The notes under the pieces were generated by a model that worked only from the letters and a program-made list of their open reading frames with translations, was not told the DNA's origin and did no database searches. 17,820 nt of DNA from M3007 sp046155725 (lineage in GTDB: Bacteria; Bacteroidota; Bacteroidia; Chitinophagales; Saprospiraceae), in contig JBJXFT010000364.1 in assembly GCA_046155725.1 (NCBI GenBank), positions 1 to 17,820 of the forward strand, read 5' to 3'. The translations under genes were made by a program, and so were the position numbers. This document shows, one piece after another, positions 1 through 7,126 of this stretch (position 1 is the first letter of the stretch; every line of letters starts with the position of its first letter).

Positions 1-111
1 TTGCAAATAAATGTTTTTCCAAGCGTAGATAGGTTCGTCCCATTTTGCGGTGATGTTTTTGATGGTGACAAAGAGGAGTTTTTTAAGGGCGTCCTCGGAG
101 GTAAAAGCCCC
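1..111 (-). pseudogene. IS256/mutator-type transposase C-terminal remnant
   Basis: Read on the reverse strand, this stretch is open from about base 120 to the left edge. It encodes a peptide containing GAFTSEDALKKLLF, then NITAKWDEPIYAW. This pattern (an FTS/D start, a KLL-hydrophobic helix, then KW-x2-P-I-x2-W) is what I know from the extreme C-terminus of IS256/mutator-family transposases in Bacteroidota. Upstream on the same strand there is an in-frame TGA, and from base 113 the other strand encodes an unrelated TPR segment, so the DDE catalytic part is missing. Either an insertion sequence lies mostly beyond the left edge in rearranged form or only this tail survives. The family call rests on about 37 residues and memory of the family. 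Confidence 0.5.
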
Positions 112-112
112 T

Positions 113-247
113 CTGGGCAAGCATCAGAAAAGTTTGGAGTACAACCAAAAAGCACTTGTCATCAGGGAAGAAGTGCTGCCGCCTGAACGCCCCTATTTGG
201 CAGGTTCGTACAACAACCTCGCGCTGACGTACCATGTGCGATTTTGA
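113..247 (+). pseudogene. Fragment of a tetratricopeptide-repeat protein (kinesin-light-chain-like TPR)
   Basis: The frame beginning at base 113 encodes about 40 residues that match one and a half TPR units of the kinesin-light-chain/TPR_10-12 type: SLEYNQKALVIREEVLPPE, then a PYLAGSYNNLALTYH segment. It ends at TGA 245-247 soon after, with no further repeat. Such units normally occur in long arrays (CHAT, NB-ARC or adenylate-cyclase-linked scaffold proteins), so this is a relic rather than a working gene. The upstream open frame from base 50 crosses into the transposase remnant and is not part of the protein. The fragment directly abuts the transposase remnant at about bases 104-112, which suggests that a transposition-related rearrangement broke the gene. 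Confidence 0.6.
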
Positions 248-449
248 TTCGGCGGCGGGGGCCTCCTTCGTTTTGACTATGGCGGGTAAAAAGGCTGAGG
301 TTTTGGAGGGTGACAGGGAAGATCCGTTTCCACGCTGTCCTCCCCCACGAACAATCCCCCTTTATCAGCCCTAAATATTTTCCCGCCCAACTGCTTCTTT
401 CTCAGCAGAAAACCGTGCTAATTTTAGCCCGCTTTTCGAGCGACAAAGT
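248..449. other. Gene-free stretch before the macroglobulin gene
   Basis: I see no convincing coding frame, RNA gene or terminator here. It probably contains decayed sequence from the left-hand rearrangement, plus the promoter region of the downstream gene. The only recognisable element is the TAATTTTAGCCC motif at 419-430, listed separately. The heptamer repeat tract begins at base 450. Confidence 0.5.
419..426 (+). promoter_or_regulatory. Candidate Bacteroidota -7 promoter box (TAATTTTA)
   Basis: TAATTTTA matches the Bacteroidota -7 consensus TAnnTTTG at 7 of 8 positions and is followed by GCCC. The 13-base string CTAATTTTAGCCC (418-430) recurs exactly at 8386-8398, just before btaB. I see no TTG at the expected -33 spacing. 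If used, it would give a leader of roughly 125 bases that includes the whole heptamer repeat tract. Confidence 0.3.
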
Positions 450-553
450 ATGAACGATAAACGATGAACAGCCCACCAAACTTCGTCCATCATTCATACA
501 TCATCGTTCTTAGTTCCTCGTTCATCACTCCTCATTCATCATTTATCATTTCA
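450..553. repeat. Heptamer-period repeat tract, head-to-head (ATGAACG / CATTCAT type)
   Basis: Three 7-base units of ATGAACG type stand at 450-470 (ATGAACG, ATAAACG, ATGAACA). After a 13-base spacer, about ten units of the reverse-complement type follow at 484-553: CGTCCAT, CATTCAT, ACATCAT, CGTTCTT, AGTTCCT, CGTTCAT, CACTCCT, CATTCAT, CATTTAT, CATTTCA. The 7-base register is kept without slippage. The tract ends 4 bases before the ATG at 558, so it forms the untranslated leader of the macroglobulin gene. The opposed orientation allows an imperfect hairpin between 450-470 and the last units. Confidence 0.75.
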
Positions 554-557
554 AACT

Positions 558-3500
558 ATGCGAAAGCAAATAGCCTACGCCCTCCTCGCCACAGCTGCCG
601 TTGCTGCTGGCCTTTTTTTTCTTGCTCGTAGCCAGAAAGTCGTCAAAAACGAGGCTTACTACGAGGCCGTTTCCAAGTACGTCTATGCCTTCACGTCCGG
701 CTCCATCAGCCGCGACGATGTGGTGCGAGTGCGTTTCGTCAATGCCGCCGTCTCGCAAGAGCAAGTCGGCAAAGACGTGCCTGCCAGCGTGTTTTCCACC
801 GACCCAAAAATCGAAGGCAAAGCCGTGTGGGAAGACGACCGCACCATCAAACTCACTCCTGCCTGGGCGCTGAAGCCCGGCAAACGCTACACAGCGCACG
901 TGTCGCTCAAGCGCATTTACACCGACGCGCCGAGTCTCGCCCGTTCTTTCGAGTTTGATTTCAACGTGCGCGAACTCGCCTACGACGTGGTCACCGATGG
1001 CCTTTCCGCCGACCCGAACGACCCCCGTGTGCAGCGTGTGACAGGCCGCGTCCGCGTGAACGAGGCTTGCGAAGCCGCCAAAATCGAACAGATGTTTGCC
1101 GCCAAACAAGGCAACAAAGCCCTGCTCGTCAGTTGGAAACACAGTCAGGACGGCCTTTCGCACGATTGGACGGTAGCAGGCGTGGAGCGCTCGAATGCCG
1201 CCAGCAACGTGCGCCTCGCTTGGTCGGGGTCGCCGATTGGCGTAGAAAAAAGCATTTCGGAAGAACAGCCCGTGCCGCCGTTTGGCGAGTTCGTGGTGCT
1301 GTCGGCCAAGGCCGTGCAGGTGGAAGAGCAATATGTGCTGCTCAATTTTTCTGACCCCATTTCTGCCGCGCAGGACTTGGTGGGCTTGGTGCGCATTGAC
1401 AATTACGCGGGCAAACTGCGCTACGTCACCGATGGCAATTTTGTGCGCGTGTACCCCGGCGAGCGCATCACCGGCGCAAAAAAAATCTTGGTGGACGGTG
1501 GCATCCGCAGTGCCGCCGGGCAAAGCCTGAACGCTGCTGGCGAGTGGAATTTGAACTTTGAAGACCTCAAGCCCGGCGTTCGACTCGTAGGCCGTGGCGC
1601 GATCATCCCGCAGCAATCGGGCGGCGGCGTGATTTTCCCCTTCGAGGCCGTTGGCCTGACCGCCGTGGACGTGGAGGTGTTCAAGATTTTCAATTCCAAC
1701 ATTTTGCAATTCCTGCAGGTCAACGAAATTGAAGGTGAACAGGAATTGCAGCGCGTGGGGAAAATCGTTTTGCAGAAAAAATTTGACCTCGCTGCCATCA
1801 ATCCCGATGCTTCCTCGAAAGTGTGGCAACGCTACGCCCTCGACCTCAAAGACATGATCCAGAAAGACCCCGGCGCGATTTACCAAGTCCGGCTGGCGTT
1901 CAAAATGGACTATACTTCCTGCTCCACAGCGTCCATTGCTGTTGGCGAAAGCGACGACGATGAAGAGGGTGTCGTAAAAAGCATCATGGGCGGCTATCGC
2001 GGCATTTACTGGGACGAAGGCGATGACGAATATTGGTGGGAGGAGGAAGGTGAAGGTGGAGGTTACAACTGGGACAACCGCGAAGTCCCCTGCTCAAAAG
2101 AATACTACAACGCCGAGCATTTCAGCAAGCGCAACGTGTTCGTCAGCGACCTCGGCCTCACCGCCAAACGCGGGCGCGACGGCTCGCTTTTCCTCGCCGT
2201 CACTGACCTGCACACCGCCCAGCCTGTGAGCGGCATTGACATCGAATTGCTCAGTTACCAACTCCAGCCCATCACCCAAGCCCGCACCGAAGGCGATGGC
2301 ACGGTGATGGTGGAAGGCTTGCGCGAAACGCCGTTCCTCGCCGTGGCCACCGGCCAAGGTCGACGCGGCTACCTCCGCATGGCCGACGGCAACGCCCTTT
2401 CGCTCAGCCGTTTCGACGTGGCGGGCGTGGAATCGCAACGCGGCTTGAAAGGCTATATCTACGGCGAGCGCGGCGTGTGGAGACCCGGCGATTCGCTCTT
2501 TTTGAACTTCGTTCTGGAAGACAAAACAGGCCGGCTCCCGCAAGGCCACCCGGTGGTGTTCGAACTGCGCGACCCCGGCGGCGCGCTCCAATATCGCAGG
2601 GTGCAAACGACGGGCGTGAATGGCGTTTACCCATTCTACTGCGCCACGCGCGCCGAGGCGAAAACGGGCAACTGGATCGGCAGTGTCATGGTGGGCGGCG
2701 CGACGTTTACGCGCCCGCTTAAAATCGAAACGGTGAAGCCAAACCGCCTGAAAATGGACTTGAATTTTGGCCCGCGCCCTTTCCTGACGGCCAAAGATTT
2801 CGCCATTGGCGGCGAAGGGCAAGGGATCAACGGTGCGCTAAAAGTCAATTGGCTGCACGGTGCGACGGCGCAAAATCTGAAAGCAAAAGTGGAGATGCAG
2901 GTGCGGGCGGTCAAGACCGAATTCACGGGCTACAAAGGCTACACTTTTGACGACCCCTCCCGCTATTTTAACTCCGAACCCGAAGTGCTGTTCGACGCAA
3001 GCCTCGACCAAAACGGACTGGCCAACGTGCCGCTCAAAATCGGCGAAGTCAGCGCAGCCCCCGGCAAACTCATCGCCAATTTCAAGGTCCGCGCCTTCGA
3101 AGCGGGCGGCGATTTCAGCACCGACAACTTCTCGCTCGACGTGCTGCCTTACGAGCGGTTTGTGGGCGTTCTCATTCCTACCGACAAATGGGGCAGCAAA
3201 ACGCTCGACCGCAACGGCAGCAGCAAAGTGAATTTCGCGGTGCTGAACAATTTGGGCAAACCCGTCCCGAACCATAAAGTCACGGTCGCGCTCTACCGCG
3301 TGGACTGGCGCTGGTGGTGGGACGACGACGCGCAATCTGGTGTTGGCCAATTCAACAGCAGCGAACTCAAAGACGCGGTAGCACACGCCGAACTGACCAC
3401 TGACGCACGTGGCCAGGCCTCTTGGACCGTGAAGCCTACCGGCTGGGGCCGTTACCTCGTGCGCATTGCCGACACCGAGGAGGGCCACACAGCGGGCGAC

Positions 3501-6212
3501 TTTTTCTGGGCCGGGCAGCCGGAACAATTGGACGACATTGCGAGCCGCAACGCGGCGGCGATGTTGCCATTTACCGTGGAAAAAGAAAAGTACAACGCCG
3601 GGGAGGAAGTGGTGCTGAAAGTGCCCGCCAGCGAAAACGGGCGGATCCTCCTGACTTTGGAAACGGGCAGCCGTGTGGCAAAACACCTCTGGTTCGACGC
3701 GGTGGCCGGCGACAACCTCTTGAAATTCACGGCAGAAAAAGACATGGCACCCACGGTGTATGCCCACGTCAGCCTCATCCAGCCACACGCGCAGACCAAG
3801 AACGACTTGCCGATTCGGATGTACGGCGTGACTCCCGTGAACATCGAAAACTCGGCCACGCGCCTCGAAGCCCAACTCGATATGCCCGACCAGTTGAAGC
3901 CCGAAGAGTTCTTCAACATCGCCCTCCGCGAGAAGGGCGGCAAGGCTTGCGTCTATACCATTGATGTGGTGGACGAGGGCTTGCTCGACCTCACGCGCTT
4001 CAAAACGCCCAACCCTTGGGACGAGTTCTACGCCCGCGAAGCGCACGGCGTGAAGACTTGGGACATCTACGATTATGTGCTGGGGGCCTACGGCGCAGAA
4101 CTTTCGCGCATCCTCGCCATCGGCGGTGACGGCATCAACCAGAAAGCGAAAAACGCCACGCAGGTCAACCGTTTCAAACCCTGCGTGATTCACCTCGGCC
4201 CTTTCAAATTGGAAAAAGGCCAAGTGGCCAAGCACCGTTTGAAAATCGAAAACTACGTCGGTTCGGTGCGCGTGATGGCAGTGCTTTCCGCGCCAGCGGC
4301 GGGCGGCGAGGGCGCGTATGGCAATGCCGAAAAGACTTGCCCGGTGCGCAAGCCGCTGATGATCATGCCCACCTTGCCGCGTGTGCTTGGCCCCGGCGAG
4401 ACGCTGCGCTTGCCCGTGGAGGTGTTTGCGATGGACAAATCCGTGAACAGCGCTACGGTCAGTGTTCGAGAATCGAGCGGTTTGGTGAGCGTGGCGGGCG
4501 GTTCTACAAACTTGACTTTCAGCGAGCCTGGTCAAAAATTGACCTACTTTGATTTGAAAGTGGGGCAAAAAACCGGCGTTGCCAAGTTCAGCATCAGCGC
4601 GACGGGCGGTGCCGAAACAGCCACTACCGATATTGAAATCGAAGTGCGGAACCCCAACCCCATCATCACACGGGTGCTGGACGGAAGCATCCAGCCCGGA
4701 CAAACTTGGGCACAGCCTATGGCCAAACTCACGGAGTTCAGCGAACTCGAAACGGCCGTGCTCGAAGTGAGCAGCATCCCGCCCATCAACCTTTCGCACC
4801 AACTTGACTACCTCATCCGCTACCCGCACGGCTGCATTGAGCAAACTACTTCGACGGCGTTTCCGCAATTGTACGTGGACATCCTTTCGCCGATGAGCGA
4901 CAAGAACAAGCAGAAAGTGCAGAAGCACATCGAGAAGGCGATTTCAAAATTGCAGAGTTTCCAGATGTCGTCGGGCGCATTTGCTTACTGGGCAGGCGGC
5001 GGCCAAGCCTCTGATTGGTCGGGCACCTACGCCGGGCATTTCCTTTTGGAAGCCAAATCATTGGGCTACGCCGTGCCACAGCAGATGCTCGACAAATGGA
5101 TGGATTACCAAACCAAGACCTCGCGCACTTGGGAGGCCCGCGCCGAAAACTCAGGACAAAACTGGTACCGCCACGACGACGAACTGACGCAAGCCTACCG
5201 ACTTTATTCGCTCGCTTTGGGTGGCAAACCCGACCTCGCAGGAATGAACCGCTTGCGCGAACAAAAGAACCGGTACGAAACCACCGCTTCGCTGCTTGCG
5301 GCGGCTTACGCTTCGGCGGGGAAAAACGAGGCTGCCCGCGACCTGCTGAATGACGCGACGGCCCAAAAGTTTGTGTACACTTGGTGGGGGCGCACTTTTG
5401 GCTCGGACATACGCGACCTCGCGCTGAAACTCGAAACCCTGACGGCAGTGGGCGACAGCAAGCGCGGCCTCAACGTTGCCATCCAAGTCGCTTCGCAAAT
5501 CGGCGATGTGGCAAGGTGGTATTCCACGCACGAAGTGGCTACCTCGCTACGGGCGCTGAGCAAGTACGCGAAAAAGGCCACTTTGGGCGACAACTCAGAT
5601 TTTGTGATAAAAGCAGGCGGGCGCGAAATACCTGTGAACAGCACCTCGGCCTATTATCTCTACCCGCTCGGCGACGAAGTGGCCGGGGGCGTATCGGTCA
5701 GAAACACGAGCGGCCAGCAGTTGTTTGCTCGCGTGGTGATGCGCGGCAGACCCGCAAACGAGCCGCCCGCCGAAGCCAAAAACATTGTGGTGAATGTGCG
5801 CTACACCGACCTGAAAGGCGCGGTGATTGACCCAGTGAAACTCAAGCAAGGCACGGACTTCCTCGCCGAAGCGACGGTGACGCGGGCAAGCACGTTCACG
5901 TTCAATTTCACCGAGATGGCGCTCACGCAGATTTTCCCCTCCGGCTGGGAAATCCTGAACACGCGCATGAGCGACGTAGGAGGCGGCACTTCTTCTCCGA
6001 TGGACTACCAAGACGTGCGCGACGACCGGGTGATGACGTACTTCGACCTGCCATACAATGGGAAGAATCCGCAGGTGCCGCGCATCTACCGCATCCAACT
6101 GAATGCGGCTTACGCGGGGCGTTACTACCTGCCCGCGGTGGCTTGCGAGGCGATGTACGACAATCGCATTCGGGCAGTGACTGCGGGGAGATGGGTGGAG
6201 GTCACCAACTGA
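558..6212 (+). CDS. Bacterial alpha-2-macroglobulin family protein (thioester type)
   Basis: This 1884-residue protein is a bacterial alpha-2-macroglobulin, a large envelope protein thought to trap and covalently inactivate foreign proteases in the periplasm. It starts with a signal/anchor sequence (residues 1-24, a hydrophobic run after MRKQ) that has no lipobox cysteine. MG-type beta-sandwich domains follow, with the family hallmark YGERGVWRPG near residue 635. The bait-region/A2M_N_2 part lies around 1030-1180, the A2M domain around 1270-1370, and the thioester domain contains GCIEQ with Cys1426 and Gln1429 intact. The C-terminal MG10-like domain spans about 1690-1884. A very acidic, aromatic and glycine-rich insert lies at about 463-505. 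It is longer than E. coli YfhM (about 1650). The ATG at 558 is chosen because it begins the signal segment and directly follows the repeat tract. No pbpC partner is adjacent, and a terminator follows closely, so it is probably monocistronic. Confidence 0.95.
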   Translation: MRKQIAYALLATAAVAAGLFFLARSQKVVKNEAYYEAVSKYVYAFTSGSISRDDVVRVRFVNAAVSQEQVGKDVPASVFSTDPKIEGKAVWEDDRTIKLTPAWALKPGKRYTAHVSLKRIYTDAPSLARSFEFDFNVRELAYDVVTDGLSADPNDPRVQRVTGRVRVNEACEAAKIEQMFAAKQGNKALLVSWKHSQDGLSHDWTVAGVERSNAASNVRLAWSGSPIGVEKSISEEQPVPPFGEFVVLSAKAVQVEEQYVLLNFSDPISAAQDLVGLVRIDNYAGKLRYVTDGNFVRVYPGERITGAKKILVDGGIRSAAGQSLNAAGEWNLNFEDLKPGVRLVGRGAIIPQQSGGGVIFPFEAVGLTAVDVEVFKIFNSNILQFLQVNEIEGEQELQRVGKIVLQKKFDLAAINPDASSKVWQRYALDLKDMIQKDPGAIYQVRLAFKMDYTSCSTASIAVGESDDDEEGVVKSIMGGYRGIYWDEGDDEYWWEEEGEGGGYNWDNREVPCSKEYYNAEHFSKRNVFVSDLGLTAKRGRDGSLFLAVTDLHTAQPVSGIDIELLSYQLQPITQARTEGDGTVMVEGLRETPFLAVATGQGRRGYLRMADGNALSLSRFDVAGVESQRGLKGYIYGERGVWRPGDSLFLNFVLEDKTGRLPQGHPVVFELRDPGGALQYRRVQTTGVNGVYPFYCATRAEAKTGNWIGSVMVGGATFTRPLKIETVKPNRLKMDLNFGPRPFLTAKDFAIGGEGQGINGALKVNWLHGATAQNLKAKVEMQVRAVKTEFTGYKGYTFDDPSRYFNSEPEVLFDASLDQNGLANVPLKIGEVSAAPGKLIANFKVRAFEAGGDFSTDNFSLDVLPYERFVGVLIPTDKWGSKTLDRNGSSKVNFAVLNNLGKPVPNHKVTVALYRVDWRWWWDDDAQSGVGQFNSSELKDAVAHAELTTDARGQASWTVKPTGWGRYLVRIADTEEGHTAGDFFWAGQPEQLDDIASRNAAAMLPFTVEKEKYNAGEEVVLKVPASENGRILLTLETGSRVAKHLWFDAVAGDNLLKFTAEKDMAPTVYAHVSLIQPHAQTKNDLPIRMYGVTPVNIENSATRLEAQLDMPDQLKPEEFFNIALREKGGKACVYTIDVVDEGLLDLTRFKTPNPWDEFYAREAHGVKTWDIYDYVLGAYGAELSRILAIGGDGINQKAKNATQVNRFKPCVIHLGPFKLEKGQVAKHRLKIENYVGSVRVMAVLSAPAAGGEGAYGNAEKTCPVRKPLMIMPTLPRVLGPGETLRLPVEVFAMDKSVNSATVSVRESSGLVSVAGGSTNLTFSEPGQKLTYFDLKVGQKTGVAKFSISATGGAETATTDIEIEVRNPNPIITRVLDGSIQPGQTWAQPMAKLTEFSELETAVLEVSSIPPINLSHQLDYLIRYPHGCIEQTTSTAFPQLYVDILSPMSDKNKQKVQKHIEKAISKLQSFQMSSGAFAYWAGGGQASDWSGTYAGHFLLEAKSLGYAVPQQMLDKWMDYQTKTSRTWEARAENSGQNWYRHDDELTQAYRLYSLALGGKPDLAGMNRLREQKNRYETTASLLAAAYASAGKNEAARDLLNDATAQKFVYTWWGRTFGSDIRDLALKLETLTAVGDSKRGLNVAIQVASQIGDVARWYSTHEVATSLRALSKYAKKATLGDNSDFVIKAGGREIPVNSTSAYYLYPLGDEVAGGVSVRNTSGQQLFARVVMRGRPANEPPAEAKNIVVNVRYTDLKGAVIDPVKLKQGTDFLAEATVTRASTFTFNFTEMALTQIFPSGWEILNTRMSDVGGGTSSPMDYQDVRDDRVMTYFDLPYNGKNPQVPRIYRIQLNAAYAGRYYLPAVACEAMYDNRIRAVTAGRWVEVTN

Positions 6213-6236
6213 CGAATTTGGATTTACGATTTGACG
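6213..6236. repeat. Short heptamer-like tract (GATTT type)
   Basis: Between the macroglobulin stop codon and its terminator lie about three 7-base steps: CGAATTT, GGATTTA, CGATTTG, then ACGAA. They share a GATTT/AATTT core. The tract is short, so chance is possible, but the 7-base step matches the other intergenic tracts in this window and begins directly after the stop codon. Confidence 0.4.
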
Positions 6237-6277
6237 AAGCCCCCGGAAGTTTTGAAACCTTCCGGGGGCTTTTGTTT
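6237..6277 (+). terminator. Intrinsic terminator after the macroglobulin gene
   Basis: A perfect 13-bp GC-rich stem pairs AAGCCCCCGGAAG (6237-6249) with CTTCCGGGGGCTT (6259-6271). The loop is 9 bases, and a T-rich run CTTTTGTTT follows. It lies 25 bases after the stop codon. The reverse strand lacks a U tract, so it serves the forward gene only. Confidence 0.85.
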
Positions 6278-6294
6278 CAAAGGATAAGGCCAAA

Positions 6295-6926
6295 TTAGGG
6301 TTCTTCTGGCAGGTTGTTTTTTTCTAAAAGAGGAGGAGACAATGGTGAAAGCAGTTTTTCAAGTGGCAGGTGGTTCATGTTGTAAAGGGCGGCAAGTTGG
6401 CGTTGGGCGGTTCGTTGCAACTCAATCGCACGGGTGCTTCGCTCAATTTCGTGGTTTATCAGGACTTCGTTGTAGGCTTCGATATTGGCCAGCACAAGAA
6501 GTTGATAGATGTCGGCCAGATCACGGATGTTGTAGCTTTTGGCGACATAGTCGGGATAACGTACAGATGAAAAACCGGGCTGAGCCACGAGCAAAAGGCA
6601 AGCGCCAAATCTTGGTGGGCAAAAGTGCCGCTATCGTAACGGCCGCTTTTTACCCGAATGCCAATTGCATTTGTTTCTTTAGCCCATTTAGTGGGAGAGA
6701 GGGTGAAGCGATTTAATCCTGATTCCATTTTAAACCTATCGAATTCGATAGGTTTAAAATCTCCGTTGTGTAGAAATTCCCAAGCACCCAATAATTCGAT
6801 GGTGTCTTTGAGGCGCATCCAGTTGTTGATGAGGATAAATGGGTCTTGCTCGTTGAACTTTCTGGCAATGTCGGTAAGGCTAATAAAAGCACCCAACGCC
6901 GGGGCAAATGCCTCAACGTTTTTTGC
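6295..6926 (-). pseudogene. KilA-N domain protein, truncated, internally deleted and frame-disrupted
   Basis: The reverse strand encodes most of a KilA-N domain, a DNA-binding domain typical of phage and mobile-element proteins: ISLTDIARKFN, WMRLKDTIELLGAWE, then TNAIGIRVKSGRYDSGTFA and LALAFCSWLSPVFHLYVI. From about base 6560 the homology moves to another frame, encoding NIRDLADIYQLLVLANIEAY, which I know as the C-terminal part of the same protein family, and ending at TAA 6295-6297. The roughly 60-70 residue middle region that usually follows LYLI is absent, so a deletion with frame change joined the two parts. The 5' end is also lost: an in-frame TAA (6927-6929) precedes the KilA-N start, and only a TTG (6896) could initiate. 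I consider it non-functional. Confidence 0.8.
6727..6760. repeat. Perfect 34-bp palindrome inside the KilA-N relic
   Basis: Bases 6727-6743 are the exact reverse complement of 6744-6760, centred on GAATTC (6741-6746). One half-site is ATTTTAAACCTATCGAA. There is no central spacer. On the reverse strand it encodes FKPIEFDRFK, which fits the KilA-N family alignment, so the palindrome lies within once-coding sequence. The flanking bases (C on both sides) do not extend it. It has no U tract and is not a terminator. Confidence 0.95.
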
Positions 6927-6930
6927 TTAA

Positions 6931-7002
6931 TCCAAACTTAACCCCGCTTTTCTGAAGGAGCAACCGGGCAATGTGACCTTTGTGCCGAAACATCCGAAGT
7001 AA
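6931..7002 (+). pseudogene. Possible 3' tail of a lost gene
   Basis: Between TAA 6928-6930 and TAA 7000-7002 an open frame of 23 codons ends in QPGNVTFVPKHPK. The composition looks protein-like, and an intrinsic terminator follows 49 bases later with no other forward gene to serve. I therefore suspect the last codons of a deleted gene, cut at about 6915-6930, where the KilA-N relic also loses its 5' end. I do not recognise the protein. Chance is a real alternative. Confidence 0.2.
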
Positions 7003-7050
7003 GCTTGAGAACGTACCTTGACTTCAAGCAAAAATGAGTTTAGTTTGATC

Positions 7051-7081
7051 GGGGAAACGGCGCAAGCCGTTTTCCTTTTTT
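7051..7081 (+). terminator. Intrinsic terminator with GCAA tetraloop upstream of btaA
   Basis: GGGAAACGGC (7052-7061) pairs with GCCGTTTTCC (7066-7075), with one G-U wobble. A GCAA (GNRA) loop closes the stem, and six T follow (7076-7080 plus 7081). It reads forward and ends about 45 bases before the btaA start codon. No intact forward gene precedes it, so it either terminated a now lost gene or acts as a leader attenuator for btaA. Confidence 0.7.
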
Positions 7082-7126
7082 CAAAAACACCCGTGTGGAA
7101 ATGACGCGCAGCAGAATTTCAAAAAC

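Noticed and set aside
546..1886. 446-residue reverse-strand open frame over the macroglobulin gene
   Set aside because: It is an antisense shadow of a certain gene. Its product is His, Val and Ala rich with no family motif, a product of GC-rich codon third positions.
2838..4928. 696-residue reverse-strand open frame
   Set aside because: It lies entirely inside the macroglobulin gene, opposite its best conserved part, with no recognisable domains and the typical His/Val/Phe-rich shadow composition.
6727..6760. 34-bp palindrome as a transcription terminator
   Set aside because: It has no loop spacer, no U tract and an AT-rich outer stem, and it lies inside old coding sequence.
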